The notes: generated by a model not told the origin, from the letters alone. Shown: positions 22,091 to 36,263, counted from the stretch's first letter. The stretch is DNA of 64,000 nt from Aurifilum marmelostoma (GCA_027559495.1 JAMXSV010000004.1:3477803-3541802); one strand, 5' to 3'. Translations and numbers: made by a program.

Positions 22091-25017
22091 ATGTCGCCTA
22101 ACAAGGAGCGAGATGATGGCCAGGGGGCTGGGCAGAAGTCAATCATCACATGTCACGCTTGTCGCCGGTATGTTAAACGATACTGTCATGTGGTTGTTCA
22201 GGCTGAGCAATGCTGACAGGTGCTCATCTCTCTAGGCGTAAGGTGAAATGGTCGGTGTCTTCGACTGTCTACGTTGGGTTTCGGACCTTTATTGATCTGC
22301 TCCAGTGATCGCGAGATGCCGCGCTGTCAGAACTGCATCAGTACGGGGCAGTCTTGCCACTATCCCGCAGGTCCGATGAAGCCAGGTCCAAAAATTGGTA
22401 GGGGAGCAAGCCTACTACAACCAACTACAGTACTATGTAATTAATCCGGCTTCTGATGGGTTCTGACAGGAAGGATTGTAGGGACCCTTCAACGGCATAG
22501 GAGACGGCATAAAACCCCATCTCGGTCTAAGACGACAGGGAATCAATCAAACTGCGAGTCACTCTCTCAATCCCCGAGTGACCCTAATAATGTCCAAGAC
22601 CCCTGCACACACATCAAGACTGGTGATCTTGATGGCGCGATCGGACTGGTCTGCGAGTCGAATTCGCATGGGCCCCGAAGCCTGCCAAGTATTTCCGACG
22701 CGGCCAACGGCAGCAGCCATCAAATCCGGCGGAACTCGCAATTGAACCTACATGATTTACCATTCACCCTTCACCCCTCTCATCGAGCTCTCACTCCAGA
22801 GCAGAAGGACACAGCAGACACAAGTGCCGGCAATGCCATCTCCTCCGGCAAGGAGAATAATTTTCAAGAAGGATGCTCTGCCCTGGGGATGTCGGAGCCG
22901 GCCATGAAGGATATGTATGTGTGCCCGCCTTTTGACGATCACACCTCGGGTTCCTAACAAGTTTTTTGGGTGCGACAGGATCCGGGTATACTTTGATAAC
23001 ATGGTCGCCATCAATATCTTCCATGAGCCCTCATTCCTTGACAAGTTAGAGACCACTCCGTCTCTAATTCAAACCTCTTCGCTCTTGGCAGCCGTGGCCG
23101 GATACGCGGTCAAATTCTTGCCCTCTCAAGGTCATAGCCAAGTAGACAAGGAGAACAATCGACAGGTACAAGAACCAGAAACGAGGACGCCAGACTTCTT
23201 CCTCAGTAGGGCGCTGCAGCTCATTGACAGAGCCCTTTGCGAATGCGGCGATGAAACCCCTTCTCTCTGCATCCTCCAGGCCCTTATCGTGGTAACGCAT
23301 TGTCAATTAAGCCAGGGGGTCCTCGGCAAGGCCTGGAGATCCGTGGGTCTATGTGTACGGTTGGCATACGAAATCAACTTGCACATGCTAGACACTGAGA
23401 GGAGTTTTGTCGCGCAAGACCTGGAATGCACTAGACTGTGGTGTGAAGACGAGGAGAAGCGCCGCGCTTGGTGGGCTATCTGGGAAATGGACGTCTTCGC
23501 GAGCAGCATCCGAGGTACTCCGACGGCCATTGACTGGACACAGATGGAAGTACTGCTCCCAGTGCCCGATGCATACTGGCACTGCGATACGCCCGCCAGG
23601 AGTTGTTTCCTGGGTCAAGACCCGGCCCAACGCTGGAGGACTCTGCACGAAAGTGGCAACCAGTCGCCCAAGGCCTGGTACATCGTGATCAACTCTCTCA
23701 TGAGAGATGGTCAGATCATATCCTGTCCTCACGGATTGCCTTCAACCAACAATGATATTTATCAGCTCCAGGAAGTTGTTCGAGGCTGCCATGGCGACAA
23801 CGATGTCGAGGAATCACGGCAAAGGCTTGAAATGCTAGCAAATGCTATACACTGTTTCATTCGTGTTCTGCCAGGTCATTTGCGTAATCGACAACAATAT
23901 CTCAGCTTTGATGCTCGCCTACCTGGTCAAGTCGAGTCCTGCAGGCAGTTACATTGCTCCATCTACAACATCTACGTTATGACACAGTTAGCCCGGCTCA
24001 TGGTTCATCGATATGAGGTGTTGGGTAGTCGGACGCAATCGTCTCCACCAAAACTCTCAGGGGCAGCTCAGGGCACGCGCAACTTTGCAGCATTTCATGA
24101 CCAGCCTCAAGATGATCCCGCTCTAGAACAGTTTTTTGAAGCGGCGGATAATATTCTTTCTATTATCAACCGCAGTTGCGAGAACCATGTTCAATATATC
24201 AATCCCTTCTTGTCAAACACCATCTGGCTTGCCGCCGCTGTGCAGTTGGTCCGAAAACAAATTCGAGAAAGGTCGTCGACGACAACAGCACTCATCAAGA
24301 CACGCTTCGACCTGCTCTATCTGACGCACAAACAATGCGTCAGCTTTTGGGGTACTAAGGCTTCGACGCAGCAGGATCTCGAATTCTTGGAAGTGCAGCT
24401 GCAAGAGTACGGAACTGGGGACGAACAGCCAGCAGCCAGCCAAAAATTCTGGTCACGGCGTCAACGCGATCAGAAATGCGCTTCGGGTGGTCAGCGAGGC
24501 TTGAACCTTAACCCACAAGCAAGTTGGAGTGAGTACTTGGTATCTTATTTTGCTGTTGCGTCCACGCTGTTCCGTGCAGCCATTCATTGACTTGATGGCA
24601 GAGAATCTGAAGATGATCACAACGGATGAGCAGATTGATTGGCAGACACAATGTGCGGAGGCCATTGCTAATGATATGCTTTCTGAAGGCCCTTTTCCGA
24701 ACATGCCCAGGGACAAGCCAGCCACTCTATTATTCTCGGACCGGTCATCACCTGAGGCAACCGTAGGCCTTGTTGAAGGATGCACACATGCAATGTCACC
24801 GAGACAGCAACAAATGGACCCATCCTTGAATAAAGAGTATCAGTCAATGTCGATGAATCCACCAATGCTAGATTGTGTGGAGGTGCAAGACCACATCCAG
24901 CAAGGCATGATCAGTGTGGAATCCGTGAACGAGACATGGAAGAGCTTTGAATTTCCCAACGATATCCATGACATGTTATTAGGGTTTCAGCATACTGATA
25001 TGAGCTTTGGTCTTTGA
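22091..25017 (+). CDS. Zn2Cys6 transcription factor with fungal-specific regulatory domain, six exons
   Basis: Exons 22,091-22,167, 22,236-22,250, 22,306-22,397, 22,470-22,914, 22,979-24,528 and 24,602-25,017 add to 2,595 nt (864 residues); every join keeps frame. Introns have good fungal signals (for example TTCCTAAC before the 22,978 acceptor). The zinc cluster is CHACRRRKVKC...CQNC...C (Cys21, 24, 31, 38, 41, 48; spacing 2-6-6-2-6), followed by AGPMKPGPKIG. It is split by three introns, with exon 2 only 15 nt. The Fungal_trans-type domain follows: RVYFDNMVAINIFHEPSF, then ALIVVTHCQLSQGVLGKAWR, AYEINLHML and EEKRRAWWAIWEMDVF. The last intron (acceptor at 24,601) is the least certain join. 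On the same strand 716 bp upstream of a P450, it may regulate that enzyme. Confidence 0.88.
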
Positions 25018-25733
25018 AAAGCTAATGCAATTGTTCTTAAAACCCATAAATATCCGGTTCCCTTTGAGAATGCCACAACAAACCGAAAACGCACCGAATA
25101 TGGCCCTCAAGTGGTTTAAGAACTGGATTCGCCATAATCACCCAGTTCGATCTATGTTTCATTTGACGAGATGACCACAATTTATCTTTACAGATATCAG
25201 CTGCCACATCTCAGGAGCCTTGCACCCGGCCATGCAAGGATGATGTGAGCTGTCGGTACTGCAGTGTGTCAAGCCAGTCTGAATGTCCGTAATTGAATCC
25301 TGTAATTAGTCACTTACGAAGGTGAGATGGAGCCTACACAAACATACCGCGTCAACCTTCTTCACGCCGCCCATTCGTACTGCACAACATAAAGAAGCAG
25401 CCGGCCGATTTCTCGGTAAGTCTTCGGCCTGACTAGCAATAAGACGTTTGCCCTTCGCTGGTTCGCCAGCCAAAAGGGAACGGATCATTTTCGGTATGAT
25501 TCTGCTGACAAGGCCAACATCAGCCTGAAAGCATCTTTGAAAATCCATTCGACATTGTTTTGCTATTACTCGAGATGAGTATAAGTTGACTGACATGCTT
25601 GTAACTGCCAGTTCAGAAAACCGTTGTGAATTGTGCTATACCTAACCACCAGAAATTCCCGCTGTATCCTTGATCAGTACTCTTTCTTCTCGGGTGGTAT
25701 TCGACCATAAGCTCGCTGAGTAGTAGAAGAAAC
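25018..25733. promoter_or_regulatory. Intergenic region between the Zn2Cys6 regulator and the P450
   Basis: 716 bp holding the regulator terminator and the P450 promoter. Minus-strand ORFs at 25,306-25,596 and 25,613-25,971 lack motifs, and the latter overlaps the P450 N-terminus. No clear CGG-N-CCG palindrome was found by eye. Confidence 0.45.
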
Positions 25734-27647
25734 ATGGATATGATATCACTTGTCCTGGTCTTCGTGGTGATGATCGCTCTGTATGAGCTTTGCAGCATTG
25801 GGCGTCGGCCATCGTCGTATCCTCCAGGTCCTCCAACGCTCCCTTTGATCGGAAATGCCCACCAAATGCCCAGCAAGAATGGACATCTTCAATTTCAGAA
25901 ATGGGCACAGAGATACGGGTTAGCCCCCAATGGCTCCACAGATTCTTCAATACAATTCGCTGACCACGCATGCTTTTAAGCCCGATTTACTCACTTATCC
26001 TTGGAACCAAGGTCATGGTCGTTCTCTCTTCCGATAAAGCAGTCAAGGACTTGTTAGATAAACGCAGTAATATCTACTCCTCCCGCCCAGAGATGTATAT
26101 GGGTCAGGTCGTCAGCGGTGGCCTTCGAGTACTCCTCATGGTATTCACTAACTTCCCCCATTTTCCAATTTTGTGTTGGTTATCATACTGAACAATATCC
26201 TTACAGGAGTATGGCGACACCTGGAGAATGATCCGGAAAATGATACATAATATCCTCAATATCAAGGCAGCTAAGTCCTATGTACCGTACCAGGATCTGG
26301 AAAATAAGCAAATGCTCTGTGGCATGCTCGACAAGCCAGAGGCCTTCGCCGATCATATCAGACGATACACAAATTCACTTACAACACAGATGGTGTTTGG
26401 GTTTCGCACTATCGATAACGATGATCCGAAGCTGAAGCAGCTGTTTGAAGTAAATCCACCTCTTACGGATAGCGACTGGAGATCAATTACGCTAATTAAT
26501 GGCCCTCTAGGGATTTGCAAAATTTTCCGAGGTCACAGCGACAACCACTGCAACACTTCTTGACATTTTCCCAGTCCTTCAGCAGCTTCCAGATGCCGTG
26601 CTCCCTTTAAGAAGCTACGCAAAGGAGTTGCATCGCCGCGAGAAGGACCTTTATGTGGGGCATTGGATGAATGTGAAAAGGGCCATAAAAAATGGCACTG
26701 CGAAGGTAATGCCAACGATGCGTTGAGGAGAGCGACTTGCTAATGATGTGTAGCCATGTTTCTGCGTTGATCTAGTCAAAGCTCAGGATTATCAAGGCTT
26801 CTCTGATGATCTTGCCGGATATACAAGTGGCAGTCTTCTAGAAGCCGGCTCTGACACCACCGCTGCCACCCTTATTGGCTTTGTCCAAGCCATGGTCGTC
26901 TACCCTGACATACAGAAGAAGGCACAGGAAGAGATCGACCGAGTTTGTGGAGATCGCCTGCCGACTATGGAAGATGAGCCGAACCTGCCGTATATTCGCG
27001 GTTGCGTCAAGGAAAGCATGAGGTGGATGCCCACCGACATCCTTGGTGTGCCACACGCTGTGACTAGGGACGACGAGTATATGGGCTACAAGATACCAAA
27101 GGGGGCTGCTATAGTCTGGAACGTCTGGTAATCATGTGTTTCCCCAAGCTGTGCCTGAGCGATATATCACTGATGTAGCCACCTCACCAGGGCTATTCAT
27201 ATGGATCCAGAGCGACATCCTCACCCCCGAGCCTTTGATCCATCTCGTTACGCAGATGACTTCCAATCCGCAAGCGAGGCAGCTATGAATGCTGATCCAT
27301 CGAAGCGTGACCACTTTGTCTTTGGTGCTGGTCGCCGCATTTGCCAAGGCATGCATATTGCAGAAAGATCACTTTTCTTGGGCATTTCTAGGATGCTTTG
27401 GGCATTCAATTTCAGCAAAGGGGTCGATCAACATGGCAGCGAGGTCACGCCAGATATCGATAGGCTGACTGAGGGTCTCCTTGTGCTTCCACAACCATTC
27501 CAGGCGCGGGTCAAGCCCCGCAGTGAACGTCACGCTCAGAGGATCCGCGAGGAATGGGATGAATGTCTGCCTCTCCTTGATCCACAGATGCAGTGGAAGG
27601 AAGTACCAAAGGGTATGGCATTGAGTACATATTCCCCAGAGGACTGA
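25734..27647 (+). CDS. Cytochrome P450 monooxygenase (O-methylsterigmatocystin oxidoreductase-like)
   Basis: Six exons: 25,734-25,918, 25,981-26,140, 26,207-26,449, 26,511-26,705, 26,754-27,127 and 27,191-27,647; 1,614 nt, 537 residues, all joins in frame. An N-terminal membrane anchor (ISLVLVFVVMIALYELC) and proline hinge (PPGPPTLPLIGN) place it in the ER. The I-helix oxygen-binding motif AGSDTT lies at about 292-297, ExxR as ESMR at about 348-351, and FDPSRY at about 401-406. The heme motif is FGAGRRICQG with Cys437. Overall wording (NGHLQFQKWAQRYGPIYSLILGTK, NVWAIHMDPERHP) resembles the CYP64/ordA-like group of fungal secondary-metabolism P450s; the substrate is unknown. It is the last intact gene before the AT-rich block and shows no RIP-type stops. 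Confidence 0.92.
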
Positions 27648-28950
27648 GGTAGAGTCTTCAGTCAGTGGTTTATTGGATTGTGAAACCCAATCGTATGGCT
27701 CTTTAAAGATGTGTTCATATTTCGCATCGTACCTATTCTATCTCAAGAGCATATCTTACTTCTTTGCACTAAGAAAAGAACAGACAATTAATTCTATTGC
27801 CTAACACAGCCTGTTTCATAGAAATCGTTAATTATACAAAGTATAAAAAAACATATGCTGTAATAAATAATCTTTCTATGTAATAATATTTATAGAGAGA
27901 TGTATGATTGGTGTAACTGGCTATAAGTAGGGGAATATTGTGAAAAATCTAGTGAATGTGAGATGAAGTTTAATTACTAGTTATGAAATGTAAAAAAGCC
28001 AGGTATATAAGCATGTAATGAATATTGAACATCTTTGGGAATATTCATTTCAAGCAGTAGCTAGTAGACAATGCTGTTGACGCAACTTGAGGCCTTTTCC
28101 CTTCCTTTCCCAGCGTTACATCCGCATTGCCAGGCTTGGGACGCATTCATAACCCTAGATTACACATCCTAATGCAGCTGCAGCTTCGACTCGAGAGAAC
28201 GTCCGGCCGACGCAGACCAGCATGCCATCAGAGCATGAAAAGAATGAGCCCTTCCAGGAAATGAACCACCTCTTCTTTTCCTCGATGGCACTGGCCTCGC
28301 TATTGCCAACTTCTATGGGTGGAAGCTCACTCCCACGCACCGGCTGCCAGCTCAAGAGATCCTCCCAGTGTCTGTCCACGCCCGTCTGGACAGTGAGAAG
28401 CAACGTATGCTACATGCAAGGGGCGATAGCAAGCACTCGGTCACTTACACACAGATGCTGTAATTTTGAGTAAGCCTAAATAAATGAACCCGTAATTAGC
28501 TTCTGGAGAAATACAGCCTGGCAGCGCTTCAGATTTGGGGATAAGTTATGAGTTCCATCTGTAATAGGTTTGCCTTGGTTGTTGGCTAAGTTTTCGCAAT
28601 GCTACTCCTGAACGTCCAGATGTGCGCCTAGAATTACTAACTTTTCAAAAGGCGATTGTATTAGCTGTCGTGGGAAGTTGAACAAATATACTGCCCAAGA
28701 TTTCGGTCATCGAGCAAGCCCCTTTGTAGACTCTTTGATGCTGCTACCAATATGTGCCCTCGTCGTCGGCTGGGCTTCGTTTTCGTCGTTAATTAATAAG
28801 GTGGGTGATGAAGCCGCCTAATCCCGATTCTCTTCAATCACAAGCTGATTTCTTCCCTTGATAGCAGTCCTAATCATGGACTCCTTGAAGAAAAAGCTTC
28901 TCGTCTAACCTTTGCAGGACCCTGTGGTCCTAAAGGCCCGATTAACTTGC
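27648..28950. other. Transition zone from gene-bearing to AT-rich DNA
   Basis: After the P450 the DNA becomes AT-rich (27,770-28,050), returns to normal composition around 28,080-28,950, then falls into the AT-rich block. The normal part holds a possible coding relic (separate entry) but no intact gene. Confidence 0.5.
28248..28460 (+). pseudogene. Possible degenerate coding fragment next to the AT-rich block
   Basis: A plus-strand frame between a TGA at 28,245 and a stop near 28,460 reads PGNEPPLLFLDGTGLAIANF, then YGWKLTPTHRLPAQEILPV and SVHARLDSEKQRMLHARGDS. It looks protein-like but has no ATG, splice context or continuation. I do not recognise it. It may be the tail of a gene truncated when the AT-rich block formed. 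Confidence 0.3.
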
Positions 28951-30779
28951 GCTAGGGGATTGGAAGGAGGAGGATATAGTGTTTATAAACGACGAATATA
29001 GCATCCCAGTAACTTCTAGCGCTAGACTTAGCAGCTTAAATTCTCCCAAAATTCCTGAAACTATCTAAAGGCTGTTGAAGCGGGCACGTTTTAAAAGATA
29101 GTATCTGCTAATATTTATTTATATACTAGAATTTTGTTAACGGAACTAGATATTAGCTAGTAGCTAAGCAAAGTATATAAAACCTATAACCTAAATTACT
29201 TCAAACTTGGAATAAGCTAAATTTAAATAAGGGGAAAGAATATAGATATATAATTATATTATGCCTAATAAAGTTAATTTACCTCATTTAACCTCTATTA
29301 TAAAAGCTTTTATTAGCGCTACTATTGCTTTATAATTATAAGGTTAGTTTTGCTTTTTAAAGATTAAAATAAAAGGAGCATATACTAAAAATATCTCTAA
29401 GTATTATAATTTTATTAAAGTAGCAACGCTCTAGCTTATAAGCTAAAAAGTAAATGCTGCATATTTATAATATACTTTCGCTATATAAGTAAATGCTTTT
29501 TATTATAGAATATATTATTAATAGCATCCTTATAGCATATTTAATTAATATTAAATTTTATTTACTAGTTAAATATATAGTATTATAATCTATTTAATAT
29601 ATAAGTTATAATAAAAATGCAGTATAATATAAAAGCTATTTAGAATAAATTATAAAAATCTTTAAGTTTAATACTTAAGCATAAAATAAAAATAAATAGT
29701 TTAAAATATAAGTTATTTAAAGAAATTTAAATAACTTAAATATATAAATGCATATTTATTATAAAGTAAATAAATTATTATATATAACTTTTTATCTATT
29801 AATCTTAAATACTACTTTTAATATAAAGTAATAGCTTTATTAATAATAATATAATATAAAAACTTAAGAATAGCTAATTTAATTAGTTATTTTATATATA
29901 AAATATATATAAATATAAATACTATTTTAGAAAAATATTTATACTTTTAATTTAGCTATTAATTTTAAAATAATATATAATAGATAATAAAGTAACTATT
30001 AATAAATAGTAAATTAAATACTTTTAAGAATTTAATATAAATTTTAATTTATAATTAAAAATATTTTATATATTTTTTATAAATAAGTAAGTAAACTTTT
30101 AAAATTATAGATTTCTATATAAGCTATAAAATAATATATTTTAAATAAATAATTTATTATAATTATTATAATAATTATAATTTTAATTTATAAATATATA
30201 GATAATAAAATTAATTAAAGATTAATAAAGGCTTAAGTAAGCCTTAGTAGCTTATATAGCTAGATTTTATATAATAATATTAATAGTAATAAGCAAATTA
30301 GTAATAAATATAATTTAATATTTAAAGCTAATAATATTCTTAATATATAATTTTATAAACTTCTATTAAAATAAAATAAGAATTTATAATAATATTTATT
30401 AATAATTTTTATTAATAATTATTTTTTTTTAAAAAAAGATATTTATAAAATCTTAAAGCTAAATAAGTAAATAATTAGCAAATTTAATAATAAACTTAAT
30501 AATTAATATATTTTAAATAATAATAAATAAATAATAGTTTTTTTAGTAAATATAAGCTATATTTTCTTATAGCAAAATAGTAATAATATTATATTAGCGC
30601 AAAGCTTAAAGTATAAAAGAAACTTAAAGAGAATAAGCAGCTAAAAGTATTATAATATTTTATAAATATTTACTATTAAGACTAATTATATAAAAAGCAA
30701 ACTAAATATTAAAATTTTACTATTCTAGCTATAATATTTTAAATATTACCAAATAGTTAGTAAGCTAAGTTATGAATAG

Positions 30780-33700
30780 CTTTAGCTTTTTCAATAATAC
30801 TTATAAGCTAGAACTAGCATTGCTTTTCTACTATTTTTACTCCTCTAATAGTAAATACTAAAATTAGTAGCTAGCGAAAAGGATATCTATTTTTAAGGAA
30901 TTCTTTTAGTATAGATTTACGAATAAGATATATATAATATAATAAAAAAGATATTTTAAGCTTAATATTAACTACCTTAAGGTTATTAAAGCTAATTATA
31001 AAAACTTTTAAATTATAATTTATAATTTAAATAGCTTTTTTAATAAATATAAATATATTATTACTTTATATAAGTTAATATTATTAAGCAGTTATACTAA
31101 TAATAAATATAGTAATTTAAACTATATGAGTATTTTATCTTATTATATTTTATATATAATTATAGCTATAAATTTAAATAATAAAGAATTAATAATTCTT
31201 ATTAATTATAATAGTACTAATAGCAAAGGTATTCCTATATACTATATTTCTAAGCAATAGCTATATTGAAATTAGGCTTTCTATAGCTTTAATAATAATA
31301 TTTGCTTTAATAAATTTAATATAAGCATTTTAAGTACTTATATAATAATAAATTAAATATAGTATTTTAGTAAATAGTTATATATTTATTATATAGATTT
31401 TAAAAAATTAAAATATTTACTTAAAAATAATTTAATATTAATAATAGTATAATATTTAATTAATATCAAAAAGTAAATTATTAAATAATAGCTTTTAACT
31501 AATATATTTAAAAATATTAATAAATATATTTATTAGTTAATTATTAGTAGCTTCTAAAAGCATTATAATATTAAAATTTTTAAGTATTATATTTACTTTA
31601 ATACTTTTATAATTTTATAATTCTTTTACTTTATATATATATATATATCTAGCTAATAAATATAAGTATATTATAATAGCTTAAAATAAAATATTATTAA
31701 ATTCTTTTTAATAATATTTGCTATAGCAATTAAAGCTTTATATAAAATATTTTATATTAAAACCTTTATAAATATATTTTTTATTTTATTTTCTATTTTA
31801 TTATTAATACTATTTACATAATATATAAATTATAAATATATATAAATATTTATATTATTAATAGCTTAAAAATAATAAATTTTTAGCTAATAATTTATAA
31901 ATTTATTCTTTATAATCTAACTAATAAGCAAAAAAAGATTAAATAAATTAAGCATTTTTATTACTTTTCTTTTTATTGCTTAGCACTAATGCTTAAAGCT
32001 TATTTCTAACTGCTAGATTACTTAATTATTATGCTAAATTATTATTCTTAAGTATGTATAGAGGCTTAAGAATATTAAGTATAATAGCTAAAAAAATAGT
32101 TTTCTTTAAACGCAATTAGCTAAAAAAGAAGGAAATCCTAAATCAAACTAAAAAAATATTAAAGCAAATTTATAAAAAATATAAATTAAATTAAATAGCA
32201 AAATAATAAATAGCTTTATACTTTATAATATATAATAATAATATTACTAAAAATATAAAGCTTATATAAAATAGCTTTATTTTCTTGCTTAACTTTCTTA
32301 GATTAATAAATTTAGTAAAGCTATTAGCTTAAGCATAAGAGGAATTCAATTTAAGGTTATTTTACTGAATAAATTAGTACTTAAAGAGAATTTATATATA
32401 TTACTACTAAGAACTATTAATAAGAAAGATATTTAGTAAGTAATTATATAGCTAAGCTAATAGGGTAAGAATACTAAGCTTATAGCAATTAGCTAGCTAT
32501 ATAATTAAATAAGCTATAGTAATAGTATTTATAGCAATTTTATATTATTTTATTATTGCTAAAAGCTAAAATTTATTAAATTATTTTAGAAAATAAATAA
32601 TAATATTATTTTTAAGGAAAGGCGCTTTTATAGCAAAATTTTTAAAGTAGTTAAAAAATATAAACTAATAATTTAAATAATATTTTAAATATAAAAAAGC
32701 TTATTATTAATGCTAGCAATATTAACTACTTAAAGCTTATATATAGCAAATATATTTATAATCTTAAATAAAAAGTAAAGAGTTATAGAAAAGTATATTT
32801 TATAGTTTATAGAAAATGCTTTAGAATAATAAAATAATAAAGTAATATTTAGCATTTTTTTAAAAGCTAAATATCAAAATCTTAAAAAGTAAATATAAAA
32901 GTTCAAATTATATTATTTTACTTAATATAATTTATTTTAAATATTTTAATATAATAAAGTAATTTATAAATGAAGAAATCTTATAAATAATTTTAAATAA
33001 AATTAGCTTATATAGTTTTGAATTAAGTAGCTAATAATATAGATTAAATAGATAAGAGCTATAAAAAATTAATTTAGCTTTATTTTTATTTCTATATAAA
33101 TTTATTTTATAAATTAATGAAAATTATAATAGAAATTATTAAATTTATTAAAATGAAAAAATTAAGTATTAATTAAGAAAAGAAATATTATAATATTATT
33201 TGCTTAAAGCTTAATAAAGATTAAATAATTCAAAGTTTAGATAAGAGTAATTATATTTAATTAAGCTATTTTAAAAACTTTTCTTATTATCTTTTATAAT
33301 TCAATAATTTTCTTAAGCTTTCTTTAATTAATATAGTTAATATTAAATAATAATAGTATATTTTATTATTTTAATATAAAAATTTTAAATATCTATATTT
33401 AAAATAATTCTTTTTAAAGCCTTAATATAATAATTAAAATTTTATAAATAGAAAAGCAATTTAAATATATTTTAAGCTATATAATCTGCTAGCCTTTTTA
33501 GCAAATTTATTATAAAAGGCAGTATTAAATAAGCAATTATTATTATTACTTAAGAGAAAAGCTATATAGTATTATAATAGCAATAGAAAAAATAATTAGA
33601 TAATAAGCAAGAAGTTTAAAGTTCTATTAAGCTATAAACTAATAAGCATTATTCTTAAGCAAATATAGGCTAGATAGTTAAGATATAGCTTAAAGAGCTA

Positions 33701-33850
33701 TAATATAGATTAGGCAAATAGAGCTAGTAGGGCAAAGGCTTTATTTAGGGCAGGATTTTATATTTAACTTTAATTCTAAAGTTCTTTTCAAGCTTAAAAG
33801 AGAATTTAAAGCAGTAGCAAGCTATATTTATAATATAATAAATGCTTAAA
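30780..33850. repeat. Degraded long repeat, related to 57,830-58,720
   Basis: Two parts of this stretch recur in the same order and orientation near 58 kb. One is around 30,800-31,200 (shared words ctagcattgcttttcta/ttagcattgcttttcta and ttttaagcttaatattaa). The other is 33,620-33,760 (shared word ctataaactaataagcatta, then a similar run through aaatagttaaaatgtagc-like sequence). The right copy lacks about 2.5 kb between them. Probably a RIP-mutated retrotransposon. Confidence 0.45.
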
Positions 33851-35984
33851 TAAATTAATAATAAATTAATTAATATTTTTATATTTAACTAAATGCTAGA
33901 TATAATTTCTAAAATAGTTCATACTTATTTATAATAAAATTATAAAAGCAGCATTTATTATAATTTATTTAAAATGCATTAAATAGGTAAAGCTATTTCT
34001 TATTAATATTAAATAAAAAATAAAGCTGCTAATAAATTAATAAAGTTTGGTATACTTTTTAATTATTTGCTATAATTTAAATAAAAGAATAATTAGAAAT
34101 TTAGTAAGTTTACTATATTATATTTATAGCTAGCTTAATTTATTTAAAATTAATTTTAATTTCATATTTTATTAATAATATTATTTATAAATACTCTTTT
34201 TATTCTCTTTATCTTTATTTATTTCCTTTATAGTTATTAGTAAGTACTAAAACTAGTAGCTAGTTAAAAAGTAATTTATTTGTAAAATATTTTCAAATAT
34301 TTTTATATATATTTATTAGATTAAAGAGCTTATTCTTATATATATATAGGTAAGTAAATTGCTTAAATTAATTTTAGAATATAAATTACTTTTTTTTGTA
34401 TTATTAAGATATTAATGAACCCATTTTTAGTAGAAGTTATATTAAAAGCTTAAAGAGCTAAAGTTTTATGAAAAGCTTTAATTTAAATGCTGAAAGCTAA
34501 TTAAAAAAGTCTTTATTACTTCATAAAGCGCTATGCTATTAATAATTTTACTATATACTTTTTTAAAAAAAAGCTTTTATTTTAGTACTCTTGTTTAATT
34601 AGCATTATTGTAATCCTAACTGCTATTTAAATTTCAATTTCTTATTTCTATTATTTTAAAAAGCGCTTAAAAATAATTTAGCTTAAATAGATTAGTTAAA
34701 GTATTAGCTATATTATTTTCTTTCTGGATAAAATAAAGTTTAATATATTTTAAAATTATAATTTTAAAAATATAGTAGCAATAAGTATTAATATATTAAA
34801 TTTAAGTTATATATTTTAACTCTTTTATGATCTTAATAATGGCTTAATTATTAATATAAATAAAAATAGCTTTATTAATAATATTATTTAATCTTAAATT
34901 ATAAAGATTTAAAACTATAGCAATATTAATAAACTAATAATAGTATTATATTTAATATAGTTATTAATTAAAGTATTAAAGCTATAAAATTAATAGCTTA
35001 TAAATATTTTTATTAATTAATATAAAAGTAAATTTAAAAGGCATTTTTGTTCTTTTATAGTTATTATTATAAGTAATATTATAATAATTTACAATATAGT
35101 ATATTTAGCTTAAAGCAAAATGCTATATTTATTAATACTTTAATAATAAATTTTTTTTATAATTCTTTATAAGTTTAAAAAAAGATAATATAAATTTAGC
35201 TTATATATTATCTATATATGCAATATTAAGCTTTATAAGATACTATAAATTAATATCTTAGCTACTAATACTTTATTAATAGCGCTATTAATCTTTAGCT
35301 AATATATTTTTAATATTCTTAATTATTTTTATATTATATTTATATTAATAAATATTATTTATAGCTTATATTAACTTTAAATATATTAAGCTAATATTTT
35401 AATATTATATATATATATATATATTTAATATTAATATTTTTATTTTATTCTTAATTAATTTAAAAATATATAAATTATTTAGCTAAAATTAAATAAATAA
35501 TTATAAGCTTATAAAATAGCTATTTAATAATTTATTTACTTTATACTTAATTTAATTTTATTTTAATTTATTAAAAAGTTTTTATTTATATTTAAGCAAT
35601 ATAATAATAATATTTATTTTTTTAATTTTTTTATAATATAACTTAATTATATCTTTATTTTAAAAGAATAAGTAAATAAGAAAAATAGAAAATATAATAT
35701 TTAAAATTATTATTAAGATATATAATTATATTATATTTAATAAAATTTTATTTTAAATATTTAATTATTAAAAATAGAATTATAATTATTATTATTCTTA
35801 AATAGCTAAAAATAAAATCTATATCTATATATTATTATAAATAAGTTTTTAATTTTATAATAATATAATAATAATAAAGATTTATTTAAATTATTTTTTT
35901 ATTATATTTTAAAAATATAAATATATTAAATAATATTTAATATTATTAATATTTAATATATTATAGTATAATATTATATCTTAG

Positions 35985-36135
35985 CTATATAAGCCTAGCT
36001 AGATAGCTTAATAAGCAGTTAGGTTACTATATACCTTCTAGCTTAAGCATCTTAAGTTATAAGTAGCTAGTGCACTCTAGCTAAAGGCAGCAGGCGCTAG
36101 CTAGTTCTAGAGCCCTTTTGGACTAACCCCTTATA
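35985..36135. repeat. Less degraded island of unknown origin
   Basis: About 150 bp with clearly more G and C than the surroundings (it includes gcaggcgctagctagttcta and gagcccttttggactaac). No copy was found by eye elsewhere in the window. Possibly the end of a younger insertion. Confidence 0.35.
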
Positions 36136-36263
36136 TTTTATATAAAATAATAGAAAATTAAACTTTTTATAAAATATATTATTTATAAGCTAAAATTAAT
36201 ACTGCTTTCTTATAATTTATATTTCTTTTATAATAAATGTTATAATAAATTATTAGCTAAGAG

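Noticed and set aside
21837..22235. 132-codon plus-strand ORF (MQFSSTMMDVIAFLRM...)
   Set aside because: It overlaps exon 1 and the first two splice sites of the Zn2Cys6 gene in another frame and has no recognisable motif.
25613..25971. Minus-strand ORFs over the P450 start
   Set aside because: They are shadows of the P450 exon 1 coding sequence and its promoter.
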